A stretch of 64,000 nucleotides of DNA from assembly GCA_025449115.1 (NCBI GenBank), contig JAHLKC010000074.1:1-64000 (forward strand). Reading direction: 5' to 3'. Positions within the stretch are counted from its first letter, which is position 1. The number at the start of each line of letters is the position of its first letter. The notes under the pieces are model-generated. The model was given only the letters and a program-made list of their open reading frames with translations. It searched no databases and was not told the DNA's origin. This DNA is from Chytridium lagenaria (taxonomy: Eukaryota; Chytridiomycota; Chytridiomycetes; Chytridiales; Chytridiaceae). Positions 11,053-23,201 of this stretch are shown here, piece after piece. The position numbers and the translations under genes were made by a program.

Positions 11053-11196
11053 CAACATACATCATTTACATCCCACACACCATACACAACCCCCATCCAT
11101 TCCCCCTTCAAGAACCATCAAGTAAAAGATGAAAGCCAAACCACATTCACCCAACCCCAAACGATCCATCAACATCACAAGAACTCTCAAAAATAC

Positions 11197-13159
11197 ATGG
11201 TCCCCATCCTCTCAACCCTCGCATTCCTCGTCCTAGTCTCCCTCGTCGTCATCTCAGGCGTCCTGAACCATGTAATGTCACAGTTTCCGCTTACTCAAAG
11301 TCCTTATTCTTATCTTTTTCATTTGTTAATCTGCCATTATGCAGAGAACGGTAAGCCTCTCCCGTTATTCACCATTCAAAATCCTTACCCGTTTTTCAGG
11401 GTGACAGCAAATTCCATAGAGTCGTCACCTCAAAAGCTCCCGACGGTACAAATTCGACGTTTGCGCTTGCAAAAGAACAATTTAACAACGATGCGAATAA
11501 TATTCTGAATTATAACGTCATTGTCGTCAAGGCGGTACCTGTGTCGATTGATCCGGCGAATTATAATTTTAGAATCAGGTTCTCGTTTTTTCCTAATGGT
11601 TAGTTAAAAGAGGCGGTAGTGTTTTGGTTTGAGGAATATTCTTGCGATGTGGACGTCCTGCGAAGCGGGTAGAGCTTTGAGGTTTATAATCTCATATGAA
11701 CATTCTTTCGAAGCGGGTATAGGGTGGCGGGTATACTCATTGAGCCGTAAAGCGAGGATCTCTTCATCGAAAAAATACTCGAATTACTTATTTGACCGCC
11801 TAAATCTCATCTCATAAAAAAAACTCCTCTAATCCCCATATACTCACTCCTCCATTTCGCACTTATTTTTTTAAAAGGTGACTTTGCGCAGTTAAGACTT
11901 GGACAACAGGATGGAGCTTATTCATTGACAAAGGACATGACATTGATGTTTGGTAAGAATAATCTACTCTCATACTTTAAATTCTTGCATCTTTTATTTT
12001 TTTCTAACTTTGTGTGTATTTAATGGATAGATTCTCATGCCGTCAGTTTTACAAAAAACAACCTTATGCCGTCTAGAGAGATTGCGTTTGGGTTTATTAG
12101 TGGAGGTTTGAAAAGTTTTGTTTTTTTTAACGTTGTTAATCCAACTCGGTGTTTCTGTTTCTTTTTTCTTGGAATTGTTATTGATCCATGTGTGGTTTTC
12201 TTTTTTTTTTTAGATTTTAATCATTACCCGTTTGACGTGTACAGCAGCACGCCTATCATGATTAGTGGGAAGTATAATAATGGGAATGCAAGTGATCTTC
12301 AGGATGTACCGCTTAGAGTTGAATTCACTGGATCCATTTTAAGGTGAGGAATCATTTAACTCCCTATATGTTTTTAATTAAATTTAAAAAAAATCAGTTA
12401 TACTGTTGAAGCACCGGGACTCGACGATCTTACGGCAACAGATGAATTTGAGGCAGTGTATCGTGGTCAGCTTATTGAAATGGATATTGTCATCAAGAGG
12501 GCTTTTGCTACTATTGTGAGTCTTTGTTATTATTGTATACTTTAAATTCCGTCATGCTAATGGTAATTATTTATTTTTAGTTTTTCTCAATCATGGTCAT
12601 GTTTATTTTATGGCTGCTCAGTCTTCTCGTGCTAGGCGTTGTTATTCAAATCTATATCAGAGATCGTAAAGTTGAGCCTCCCACTGCTGGTATTGTGGTG
12701 ACGCTTTTGTAAGTATAACTTGAAGTTCTCGTTAAAGAGGGTTTTTTTGCTAAACCAATATTACAAATACTATTTCATTATTTATATTTATAGGTTTGCC
12801 CTCCCAGCTGTCAGGAACGCCCAACCAGGAGCGCCCCAAATCGGTTGCATCTCTGATATTGTATCCTTCTTTTGGGCAATGGCCATTTCTGGCATAGCAG
12901 GTGCCGTTTTAACCCCACCACCACCACCTTATCAAAAATTGACCTTTAATTTATTTTTTGAATAATAGGCTCGTTAATTCTTATCAACTATACCCGGAAA
13001 TACAAGATTCGACGACCTAAACCCACTTCTTCTGAGCCGACGCCTATGAAAGACGATGAGGGTGGGAGACCTTCGTTGGATGAACCATTGTTTATGGTTG
13101 GAGGGGATGAGGATGATACAAAGACGTTGAATGATGATAGAAGACCGTTAATTATTTAG
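11197..13159 (+). CDS. DUF4436-family integral membrane protein
   Basis: An intact spliced gene of about 367 residues. The start at 11197 puts a signal anchor first (LSTLAFLVLVSLVVISGVL). A long non-cytosolic domain follows, with FPFDVY-type sequence (HYPFDVYSSTPIMI) and IEMDIVIKR. Three C-terminal membrane helices come next, the first with FSIMVMFILWLLSLLVLGV, then the family hallmark LLFALPAVRNAQPGAPQIG and SFFWAMAISGIAG. A charged cytosolic tail ends DDRRPLII. Family knowledge: DUF4436 proteins end in exactly this RNxQPGxPxxG plus FFWA pattern. No biochemical role is known. Introns: 11272-11344, 11351-11399, 11599-11877, 11953-12030, 12106-12213, 12344-12397, 12516-12580, 12709-12793 and 12901-12968. 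The first two may instead be one intron (11272-11399), because the 6-base exon between them is frame-neutral. Confidence 0.85.
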
Positions 13160-13414
13160 TTGTATTTTATTTGTTTTGAAATGGAAATGGGTTGTTGTTA
13201 TTAAAAGCAGCTGTTTTGTAGAATTTTTATCTTGTGTTTGGACAGGTTCACCACCAAGCCGAATTTCCTCGTCCCCGACTATCCTACATCAAAGATGTTT
13301 TCCTTTGACAGTGAAAATGACGACTTGATTGCGTCGTTATATTTCCTCTCGCGAGCTTGCCACCTCAACAACTTCCACCCCGTCACCTCGTAAATCACTA
13401 ACACTGTCGTCGCT

Positions 13415-13800
13415 ATGGATCCATTAACAAATGGTGATGCGAAGCTAACCAACGATGTAATCGGGAATTAGTATAACATAGTTTTATCCAACAACGACCC
13501 TAGATTGTGACGAGATACACTGACAATTTGAATGGTGGCGGAGGCTCTTTTTTTCCTTTTCCTCTCCTACCATCGACATTATATGTTGTGCAAATATAAA
13601 CGACTCGAACTCGCTTCTAACTTGTTCGATTGTAGCTCAAACAGCCATGTACAGCGCTCACAAGCTTCACGGCCGAGGCCGGAAGCGTGTCTGACCAAAA
13701 CCGATACCATCTTCTTAAAGCACTACCATCTACTGCACGTGAGATACATAGGGAATCAGGGAAAATTAAGGATATAATAGTTGTGACTCTTGACTTCAGG
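13415..13800 (+). CDS. Possible small multi-exon gene, function unknown
   Basis: An ATG at 13415 begins MDPLTNGDAKLTND. A candidate intron (13457-13503) joins it to IVTRYTDNLN, and another (13535-13635) to AQTAMYSAHKLHGRGRK. A further protein-like run (RYHLLKALPSTAREIHRES) continues in a shifted frame to about 13770. The helical, polar composition resembles small complex subunits, but I could not assign it. The exon calls are inference from splice-site consensus. Confidence 0.3.
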
Positions 13801-13955
13801 AGGTGATAGGCCAATAAATCCTGCAGCTGGAGGAGGGGATGCCTACTGAACCCAAGGCCGTTGGCATATCTACCAAAACTGAAAATACAACATAAATTAT
13901 GATAATAATACTAGATAGAAAGCCAGGATATATATATTTCGATCAACAAAAGTAT

Positions 13956-14882
13956 TTACAAAGTCTTCACAGCGCCAACACATCCTTTCCTCTCATGTCT
14001 CACAACCCCATCACGTCTCGCAAACCTCCTCCCGCACCCCAACCCACATTCAAAAGGTTTGATCTCGAGATGCGTCGACTCATGACGATCACGGTCTTGT
14101 TTGCGGTACAGTATTTTGATACAGCCTGGATGACGACAGGGAAAGTCACGCTTGCGACGATGGATACGACGATGGGATTTGAGACGGTCGCGAGAGGGGA
14201 AGGTGAGGGTGCAGAGGGGGTGGGTGCAGGGGTAGAGACCGGGGGTGGTTGTGGGCGCTGATGGGATGAGGGAAGTGGTGGTGGGTGTGTCGGTGGGGCT
14301 GGGTGGAGTGGTGGTGGTGGTTGAGGGAGTGGGAATTGTGGGGCTGAAGGCGATGGTGGGTGAAGGTGGAGGTGATGGTGAGGGTGATGAGACCGAAGAT
14401 GACGGGGAGGTAGCGGCAGAGTAAGGTTGAATAGTCTCTTGGTATACTTGATGAGAAGGAACGTAAGGTGCAGACATCATGGGGACTTGAAGGAATGTAG
14501 TGGATCCATCCGGTGCTTGCAAGATCATGGGGATGGTTTGCCATGATGGCGTCATTAAGGTTGCATTTGTTGAGAGCATCCCCGCCCATTCTTTGAGTTG
14601 ATGTTCGACGGGGACTTCGAGGTGGGATGGGACGTATGCTGGGGATGGTGGATTGGAAAGTGATGGGGTAATTGGGAAGGATGAAATAAAGGGGGGTAAT
14701 GTAGTTGATTTTAAGGAGTTGGTTGATGGTGTGTAGGTTGTTGAAGCGTTCATGGATGGAGTAGTGATGGTGGTGTTATTGATGCTTAGGTCGTTGATGT
14801 CGTTAAAGATAAAGGATGTCTCGTTGAAGAGATCATCCAACTGCAGAAAGTCCATAGGAGTCTGGTAACCTGATGATGCCAT
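13956..14882 (-). CDS. C2H2 zinc-finger transcription factor
   Basis: A single uninterrupted ORF of 308 residues. Residues 1-210 are Ser/Thr/Pro-rich and probably disordered, with an acidic-hydrophobic start (DFLQLDDLFNE) that could be an activation region. Three C-terminal fingers follow at roughly 217-302. The first is CTHPLC...HRRIH, and the second is CRHPGC with a final HESTH. The third is CGLGCGRRF ending RHERKGC, which has the C2HC rather than C2H2 form. The finger-finger linkers are short and basic. The likely role is sequence-specific nuclear DNA binding; the target is unknown. A TATA-like ATATAAGG lies on the same strand about 110 bp upstream. Confidence 0.85.
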   Translation of the reverse strand: MASSGYQTPMDFLQLDDLFNETSFIFNDINDLSINNTTITTPSMNASTTYTPSTNSLKSTTLPPFISSFPITPSLSNPPSPAYVPSHLEVPVEHQLKEWAGMLSTNATLMTPSWQTIPMILQAPDGSTTFLQVPMMSAPYVPSHQVYQETIQPYSAATSPSSSVSSPSPSPPPSPTIAFSPTIPTPSTTTTTPPSPTDTPTTTSLIPSAPTTTPGLYPCTHPLCTLTFPSRDRLKSHRRIHRRKRDFPCRHPGCIKILYRKQDRDRHESTHLEIKPFECGLGCGRRFARRDGVVRHERKGCVGAVKTL

Positions 14883-14989
14883 GTGTTTGGGGTTGTATTG
14901 TATTGGGATGGGACTGTGCTTTGTGTGCTTGTGTAAACAAGATATGCGCTTTTGCCTTGGGATAAGGAAGGGGAGCAGGTTACGACATG

Positions 14990-15001
14990 GTCCTTATATC
15001 C
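14990..15001 (-). promoter_or_regulatory. TATA-like element of the C2H2 gene
   Basis: The minus strand reads GGGGATATAAGG, about 110 bp before the start codon at 14882. Confidence 0.4.
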
Positions 15002-15009
15002 CCACCTCT

Positions 15010-16058
15010 CGGCACTACCACAATTCTTCCCAAGCCTCATTCCAGTGTCGTTCGAGCATCACCTCCAACTTTTCAATTTTTACCAACGTCCCTTTCCATT
15101 TTTGGCAGTCGAAAGGTGTTGACAATTCACATGTCTTTTTGTCTCCTGCTGGCCCTTTGAGGCTGCGCTATGTTTTTGACTATTTTCATTGAATGATCCA
15201 ATGAGAATTCAGTATTGAATAAACTCCGCTGTAATTTAACTTTTGACAATTCTGTAAACAAGTTTGTTTTCTGTTTTTATTTAAGCTTTTGGAGGGTGCA
15301 TGTCCTCGCCGCCGGCGACACAACTGAAAGACAGTGATGCGCTCATTAGAGAGTCACAGGCTCACAGCCATCGGCCCATGCGCAGTAGTGCTGCCCTGAT
15401 GCATTATCCAATAAATAAATGAATAATTCCATATTATGCTGTTTTACAACGCACTGGACATTTATGGAAGGTGGTGATAGAGCCAACTTGCCATTGTAGG
15501 CTGTCTATTAACATTTACTATTTATCTGCAATAAACTCGAACTGTTATTTTCACTGAAACATGAAAAAGGAAGGAAAATAAATATTGAACATTTCCTAAT
15601 ATTATTTTATGGGTATTTCAAAGGCATATTTCCACTTTAGAATTGTCTCATATAGTCATGCACCGTCACATTTTTGTCCATTACTCTGCACCTCAACCAT
15701 GCTAGGTTATATAGGTATCTAGAGGCTTGTTCTAAAGTTATTTGATGACGATGATTTTTGATTGTCGAGTCGGCGCTACGCATGTGCTTGGAGCATTAGG
15801 CAGCTGTATGACTGTGACGCTGCTCCTTGAAATCAGCGGCCACAGCACTGATAAGCTGGTACGTTGGACATTAATGATCCTGTTTCTACAAAGCCGGTCG
15901 TGGCGGTGGAGAGTCTTCATCCGTATCTCTTTAGTGTAAATAGTGCAAGGCATGATTTGAATTGTGTAAAACGGAAACGTTGGTCCTCAAATTGTTGAAA
16001 TTGTTATTACATCTATTCTATTAGGCATATCTCATCGAATTGAGATTTTCCCATATTT
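15010..16058. other. Spacer with no supported gene
   Basis: Contains the upstream region of the C2H2 gene and the 3' flank of the lipase gene. Overlapping short ORFs on both strands around 15738-15953 have no motif or splice context. I see nothing else defined. Confidence 0.5.
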
Positions 16059-17205
16059 CTAAAATAAAGTCGCCACTTCGTAAGGAAGAAATTTGACTGG
16101 AGGTTCCTCAAAAACGGCCCCGTTCAATTTCGCACAGTAGTCTCCCTTAAAATCGCTGTTGACTATAAAGTAAGAGTTATGAGCACCTGCGCTAAGCATA
16201 GAAGCGGGGACAGCATTGATACAAGACGGGCTTTCGTCCGTAGGCGGTGCACGATCGTTGCATCCGTAAAACTGCTTTGAAACTGGGTCAATCCACACTT
16301 CAAGGCCAGTATGGCGGGACCCAAATTGCGGAAATCTCGTAAAGATATCGTACGAATGCATAACGGACTTGACGCTTTCCAGCCCTAGGACCGTATCGGT
16401 GAGACGTGCGAATTCGTAATTTCCGGTTCGCGTGCAACCGAAGCCGGTGAGAGTGGCTTTTGAAGCTGGTACAAAGCCTGAGATGATGAGGTCAATGATG
16501 GCGAGATGAGCCATGGCACAGCCGTATGAGTATCCGGTAGCGTGAATCTTGGCGTCCGGCATTGTTTTAATGACCTTTTGGAAAGCATTGCGGACTTTTA
16601 ACCTCACACCATCGTAAGCACGCTGGTAGCCACCATGCACTTCAGAATCTCTTGCAAGTTGAGCGTAGGGAGCAGATGGCGACATGTTAGCGATGTTAAG
16701 GGGTGAGCGGATAAAGGAGAAGTCGGAAACCCAATTCTGGATGTTTGCGGAGCCACGGAAAGTAATGTAGATGGTTTTCTTGATGGTGTCAACGGCAAAG
16801 AATCCACGGGTGGTTTGGTCGTCAGAGCTAACGGGCTCAACCTGGGAAAATCCTTTGACACCACCGTTCTTGCAAATAGCACAATCGAGGCTGAGAAGAG
16901 TTTCGTCGGCTTATGAACAAAGAATCAGATACAGTATCCTTTCGTTTCTAAACTTGAACACATCCTATTATCGCAACTATATAACGCTGGAGAATGAATA
17001 ACTTACGGCAAGAGGTTAAAAAGGAAACATGCGCAATGTCTTTGAGCTCGGCGATGGTAGCAGCATCAATGATGGATATGCCAGGGCCGGATGGTGGGTT
17101 TTGTGGGGCGCCCATTCCAGGAAATGGTGAAGGGGCAGCTGTCACGGATGCAGATGGGGCACCAACGAGAATGATAGCAACGACGATGGAGGAAAGAATC
17201 TTCAT
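16059..17205 (-). CDS. Secreted class 3 lipase (alpha/beta hydrolase)
   Basis: An intact two-exon gene (17007-17205 and 16059-16909; 97-nt intron 16910-17006) encoding 349 residues. A signal peptide (MKILSSIVVAIILVGAPSA) predicts secretion. The oxyanion-side strand reads IYITFRGSANIQNWVSDF. The nucleophile elbow is GYSYG with Ser near residue 194, the acid is the Asp of HSYDIFTRFP near 254, and the catalytic His is in GAHNSYF near 310. This order is that of fungal triacylglycerol lipases and feruloyl esterase A-like enzymes. Family knowledge supports hydrolysis of lipid esters outside the cell; the exact substrate is unknown. Paired cysteines (for example CPDETLLSLDCAIC) fit an oxidised extracellular fold. 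Confidence 0.9.
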
Positions 17206-17254
17206 AATGCTTACTGGTAATAGTAGTGGTGATGGGGTGATGGAGAGGGATGGA

Positions 17255-17264
17255 CTTTTTTATA
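17255..17264 (-). promoter_or_regulatory. TATA box of the lipase gene
   Basis: TATAAAAAAG on the minus strand, 50 bases upstream of the lipase start codon. The leader would be short. Confidence 0.5.
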
Positions 17265-17540
17265 CGAGATGAGGAGAAAGGTGGAAAGAAAGAAAGGTGG
17301 AAAGAAAGAAAAGACACCGGAAGAATTCTCGTTGTTATGCGCAACCCTGGGCTCTTGTATTAATTTCTGAAGCACCCCTGTCGGGAAACCTTAAAACTTG
17401 AAAACCCAAAAAACTTCAAACTTTAAACACAAACAAAACAAAAGAATAGCGCAAAATTTAAAGCAAAAAAAAAATCATTTTATGGATGTAATAATAATAT
17501 GTGTACAAAAATTGGGATAAATTAAGCCCCATAAAAAAAT

Positions 17541-20500
17541 TCAACAGAAAATCAATGATATCTCAATCGTGACTTGCAAGAATGTTGGCAAGATGATCCA
17601 CTGGTCGTTCCTTGTGATGACTATACGGGGTGGAGAGAGACCGGGGCCGGTCTGTATCTTCCATGCTGTTGATGCGGACATCAATGGGTCATCATACCTC
17701 TCGTCTTCGGCAGTGACTCTAATAGAAGGGAAAGAAATATGTTAAATGTACGTAAACACCAGAAGACCCAAGAACGTGCTTACCCATAAGGCCTTTGCCT
17801 TCGTGCTGAGTCAGACTTTATTGTGTAAAACTCGCTCATATATTCTCTTAAACCTAAAATATTTTAATCAGTTTAATAGAAAAGTATAAAAAAGAAAAAC
17901 CCCCCGCGAGGCCAGAGATTAAAAATATCATAAACCCAAAGATAATTAATCGTGTGCAAATGCATTAAACACTAACCAGGAACATGCGTCTCTACGCAAA
18001 TCTCATCAAATCGCTTGGAAAATGCTGGCATACGACTCTCAAGATGCGAGGTAACCTCTTCGAATAATTGTCGAAGCCGCACGAGATAAATCTGCACGGC
18101 ACAAGATACCAGATAAAGTATAGAGTATTCAAAAGAAGGAAGGCATTAATATAATCGCTTTCAATAACCAAACCTAAAACATTGAAGTACTGACCTCGGC
18201 AACTCTCCATACCCTCATCATTTCCACCCAAAGCTGGAATGGACACGGTCCTAATCCCAACTAAACAATCCAAAGGTCCATCATCCATCCTCGTTTGCGC
18301 AACAAGCGGCCCCGGTACACCTCCTGGCAACAACGCCGACAACACACTCACGCTATTCGCGTAAATCAAAAATGCCGCCAAAGGGCACTCCACCATCGGT
18401 AAAGGCGGTGGCGGGTTCTCCACTGAAAAGAGTTGCTCTCGTGGAAGTGGGAGCGGTGGGGTAGGCGGTGATGGGGATGGTTGCGCAGGCTTCTTTCCTC
18501 CAAGAGTATCCTTCCCCGACACCCCAAACAAAGGCCATGTGTTCTTTTCTGGAGGTGGACTTGTCTGTGACGTTCTCATTGCAGCCTCGATAGCGTTAGC
18601 AGCGTCACTGGCAGTCTTCGAAGGCGCAGGTCTAAACGAACCCCCATACGCGGAATACACGCACCGTATGACATGCACCTGCGCATGCTGTGCCTGAATA
18701 AGCACTTCCAGTGAATTGAGGCGTTTACCAGTAGCGGAGCCCATACGGTACATGCGCTTCCCGTCAGATTTCGAAACATCATGGAGGAGAGCTAGACCGG
18801 CGAAAAAGTACATTTGGAGAGTTACTGCAGATGCGCGGTGAATCCAGGATGCGTGCGAGTTTGAGGAGGGGTGGGGGAGGGAACCGCTGATAGTAGAGGA
18901 AGACGGTATATCGTCGAATGACTTGAAAGGACGCTCGCCTTCGGGCAGACTGTGATAGAATTGAATGAGCGCGTCGTGGAGTTGTGTCACGTCGGGAAGA
19001 TTGGGGAGGACGGAGATGGCGGCGGCAGAGTCAGTAAAATCATTCGACATATCGCTTCGTTGTCGAAGACGGCAGATTCGACGAAGGATAAAGCAAAGTT
19101 GGACAAGGTACTGTATTACTTGATCAGTATTTGCTTGAAATAAGTGTCAGCGAAAACTCACATATTGATCAAATTCGGAGGTAAGCAAATGCGTTGGCAC
19201 CTCCCTCACCCACTCCGCTGGTTCCACCTTCCATCTCATAAATACTGGATCTCTGGCCCTAAAAAGCGCAGGATGCGGTCTGACAGGGCTAGGCACATCA
19301 AACACAGAATCTCCGGGCACATTCGCAAAGATCCTTTTCCACTCAGATGCCGACAATCCATTATCATCCGACGGTGACATACTCTTTAAGTCTACGTCAT
19401 TGTCCAAGGCAGGTGATGAATCGCCTCTCCTTCTCCGTTCGCTTTCTTCAGCAAGAGTCTTTAAGCGTTTCTCAAGAAGTACAAGATTACAGGCATGGTC
19501 CTCCTCGGCAATCGCGAGTGGAAGACCAGATACAAGCGTCGCTGAAGTGTCGAGGACAATTAGGGATTGCCATGTACGGAATCGGACCTCGAATTGAGCA
19601 GGGGAGGGTTTGGTCGGTAGGTCCACGCCAGACGGAAAACTTGTATTCACAAAACTCACGCATGTTACGAAGGTTAAGTTTGTTGGATTCCCGGCAGCTC
19701 TGACCATCCATTGATCTTCAGAAAAAAAGTTCCAAAATAAACAAACAACAAGTCGGTGAGTTCACATGATTAATTGTTTAAAGAAAGAAAAAGGCATGAC
19801 TGACTTACATGCCTGCATGCCAAAAAAACAGCCCTAAACACGTGCATTTAGATTAGCGAGAATAAATATTGGATTGATAGATTAACCAAGTGAAGAACAA
19901 AGGGAAAAAAAGGTAGGAACTCACGAAATCCCATAACCCGATAAGCAACATCGTTTGAATAGAACTTGCCGTGTCTGTAACAGATACAACTTGTCTTTCA
20001 GCCAACTCCAAATAGTGCTGAGCAGCTTTGTACGGTGTCTTAAATCTCTTATAAATCACTAAATGCCCCATTAGTTGACCGTTAATATAAACAACCGGCA
20101 TGACCAAAAAAAAAAAAAAGAAGAAAGGTTTATCATACATGGATGTTGTGAAAAAATCGTTGAAGTTCCCATCATCGCGTTTAACAACGCCGAAGGATGC
20201 CTATTAACTGGCACATAGTCCGCTAAAAATATATCCTCCCTGAGCATAGGTACCGCCTTATTTACGTAGGTAAAGTAAATAGCAATCAAATGCATCTCCA
20301 AATCGGCATAACTTTCAATTGATATGGCCGGTCCTGGAATAGGAAAAAAGGTTGTAAAGGGCGATGCGCCAGGTAATTGACCAGTAGGTGGGTGGGAAAG
20401 CCTGAAGATGATGTCGTAGAGGATGACTGTGATAAGTCCATGAACATGGCGTCATTCCGCCGACTGAACGGAAGAGAGATTCATCGATATGAGCTTCAGA

Positions 20501-21592
20501 CATGGAGGAGGTGAAAAGGCGAAACGGAGGGATTGTTGAACAAAGATTCGGGGAGGTCGCCCAAAAAATAGCTTGAAGCAGAACCATTAAGATAAGAGTT
20601 TGAGTTGAAGTTGGAATGATGGTTTGGATTTAAAAGAGATGCGAATAATGTATCTTGAGCTGAAAATTTGGGGGATTTTGACTGAACAAGAGAATTGCTG
20701 AAAGTAGTTCCTCCCATTATTAAACGCCATCTGAGCTTCGATGGCTTGCGCTGTTGTGATCATTTGGTCGGAAGTGGGAGAGTCTTCAGGAAGAGGGTCG
20801 TCATCCTCGCTGGCGTTGACGGATAAAGCGGGTGAAGTTTGATCAATACCATTTGCTGTGGAAAGCTGTGGAAGTGGTACATTCTTTGTAAAAAGTAAGC
20901 GTAAAGAGTTCAAAGTAAGGTAAAAAAGGACAAAGAAAGATGTCCTAGATAATGGGACTTTCGGGAAACAAAAAGCAGTTGAAAATCCATACCTGAAGAG
21001 GCCTCAGAAGCGACTCTAAAGCGTTTAGCTTATCCAGCAGAGCATCTGTGCGAGGCCTAAACTCCGACTTTAGTAGTTTGCAAACATAATTTTCTTAGCC
21101 CTACCCTGCTTTCCTTGCTTTCCTCTTCACCGATTCCTCATAATAACACATCGCCGTCTCACCTCCTCTTGCTTGCGCCTTTACACAATTCGAGCATGCT
21201 GGACGAACTCCATCACACTTGCGCTTCTTTGTCCGACACCTTGCGCATGCAAGATTGAACCTCGTCTTTTCAGTAATTCTATCTCCAGGTATAGTCGGGG
21301 CACTCGGTAGTTTTTGGGACACCGGTTGCTGAAGAATTGAAGGCAATGAGCCAGACACCGAAAAGCCTTCTGTGAGAAATGAGGATGTATGTGACGCAGA
21401 TGTTGGTGGCTGGCTTGTGTGTTGAAGGTTGGACAGCGGAGATGATGATGCTGATGTTGATGTTGATGCGAGGAGAGTGATGAGGGATTCTGTTGTTGCC
21501 AAATCCAACCTAGAGACGTCGAGTCCAGCTAGAAGAGATCCGGCACTGTCTCCATCGTTATCTCCACGCAAAAGTGAAGACAGTGAATTCAT
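17541..21592 (-). CDS. Zn2Cys6 fungal transcription factor with middle homology (fungal_trans) domain
   Basis: About 1,095 residues in ten exons: 21105-21592, 20993-21056, 20139-20883, 19925-20058, 19809-19833, 19162-19715, 18195-19110, 17977-18091, 17784-17853 and 17541-17718. The binuclear zinc cluster near residue 115-150 reads CARCRTKKRKCDG then CSNCVKAQ with a final Cys. It is followed by a coiled-coil-like LLDKLNALESLLRPLQ. The regulator domain shows HLIAIYFTYVNKAVPMLR, LLNAMMGTSTIFSQHP and WDFGCFFGMQAYQWM, the usual fungal_trans order. A Ser/Asn-rich linker lies between. Frame changes near 20700, 20510 and 20400 and an uncertain splice at 18092-18194 remain. The 25-base exon 19809-19833 falls in the conserved GxxxGMQAxxWM motif. 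It is nuclear; target genes are not inferable. Confidence 0.85.
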
Positions 21593-23201
21593 GTCTGCTA
21601 ATGTCCGGAGAGAAGGGGGGAGGGACTAAGGATCGTTCAAGCGATCAGCAACCCTGATGCCTTGCGTGCGGTGTGGGGAAGAATTGTACGAGTGCGGAAT
21701 CAAGTTGCCTCCGCACTTTCTATAAATCAGGTCGCACTTCCCATTGGTACACGTCAAGCATTTAATGTGGTATCCACGAAAATCGCCAAAAATAAATATA
21801 TCCTGCGCTTGTTATTAAGGCATCCAGATGCAAGGAGGTCTCTTTTTTTGCTAAAGCTCCAGCTCTCAGCGTTCGGTTGCTTTTCTCGTTACGTTCGATG
21901 GCAGGCCTTCTTGACTCTCTTCTTCGTAAAGTTATCTGAACTAACTATTTAAAATTAGCAAAAATGAAGTTCAAACGAGATGCGGCGTCATCCTGGAAGC
22001 CAATCGACACCGTCGCAACATTCTGCTAAATGCACAGCATACACATACTAACGTCATGCGTGTAGGTTTACATAAAAATATTTAAAAAAATGGCCGACGT
22101 ATTGTCCAATAAAAAATGAAGAATAATTCAACTTAAGGTAGCGGAGCAAGATAAACGCAAAGTAGGCAAGCCTTGAAGTATAACAGCGAGGAATAAACAC
22201 AGGTAGGATGTGATTGTCCTCTGGGCAAACATTCTCTGCATGCAGGGACGCGATAATCCCCCTTCAATGGCGTTCAAAAACCGTTGATTGTGAAAGTCAG
22301 CAAGGACACGGATATCTTAAACTAAATTGATTCTTGATTAACAGTATATTTCTTAACTTAAGAGGAATATCGCGGCAACGTGTACAGGGGTACATTTACA
22401 TATACCTACTAAAAAAATAACCTGAGAGAGCTTACAGTTCACATTTCGTCTCCAGAATTCGCAACTAACGGATCCACTGGTTTTTACTCCGCTGTGGCCT
22501 CGGTGTTAAAAGCCCAAAGAATGTTGTCTAAAATAAGTTTACTTTAATTAAATAAAGGGAATGTGGAGTGGAAGAAGGCTAAGCAAAAGCTTGGCTATCG
22601 CGCCGCGTAATTGTTAAAGCAACTTTCTGCACGCGTTTACCACTAATTTTAGAAAGAAAATGTCAATTTCATTAGCGAAGGATGTTCTTGGTGTCCAAGT
22701 TGGATGTGGCCAGAGTGCATATGTGTTACTAAAAACCAATAATCCAACTGTGAAGGGGTTTTCCACCTTTTGTTTTCTTTCCTTTAAAATAAAACACAGT
22801 AAAATGTACATGTTTAACCAAAGAATTGTAGGGAAGTGCTGAGTGGTGGCGCCCGCAGTAAACAACATCCGCATTAAATCCAATAAACAAAGAAAAAACA
22901 AGCCTCAGCCGTGTTTTCAAGACACAACTTTTTGTGGGCAAGAAATTCGCCAAAAAAACTTGCAATAATTATTTTTCTTGAAAGAAACAAGCGTAAAAGC
23001 AAAAGATAGGCTGATTTATGAATAATAGGCTGATATCTGTAATGGAATTTTAGTTGGGACTAATGATTATAATGTAGTAAGCACTATCATTGAAAAAAAA
23101 AGCTCTTTAAAGTGGGCATCGCGAATCTCCCCTCTCGTTTCAAACTACCCAAACCCCACTCTGTTAGATAGAGAATTATTAGATAGACACTACCCGCAAC
23201 A
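21593..23201. other. Divergent intergenic region
   Basis: A 1.6-kb spacer between the divergent Zn2Cys6 and VWD/EGF genes. It is AT-rich, with a few short unsupported ORFs (for example 22660-22842). It must hold both promoters, but I see no convincing TATA element. Confidence 0.5.
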
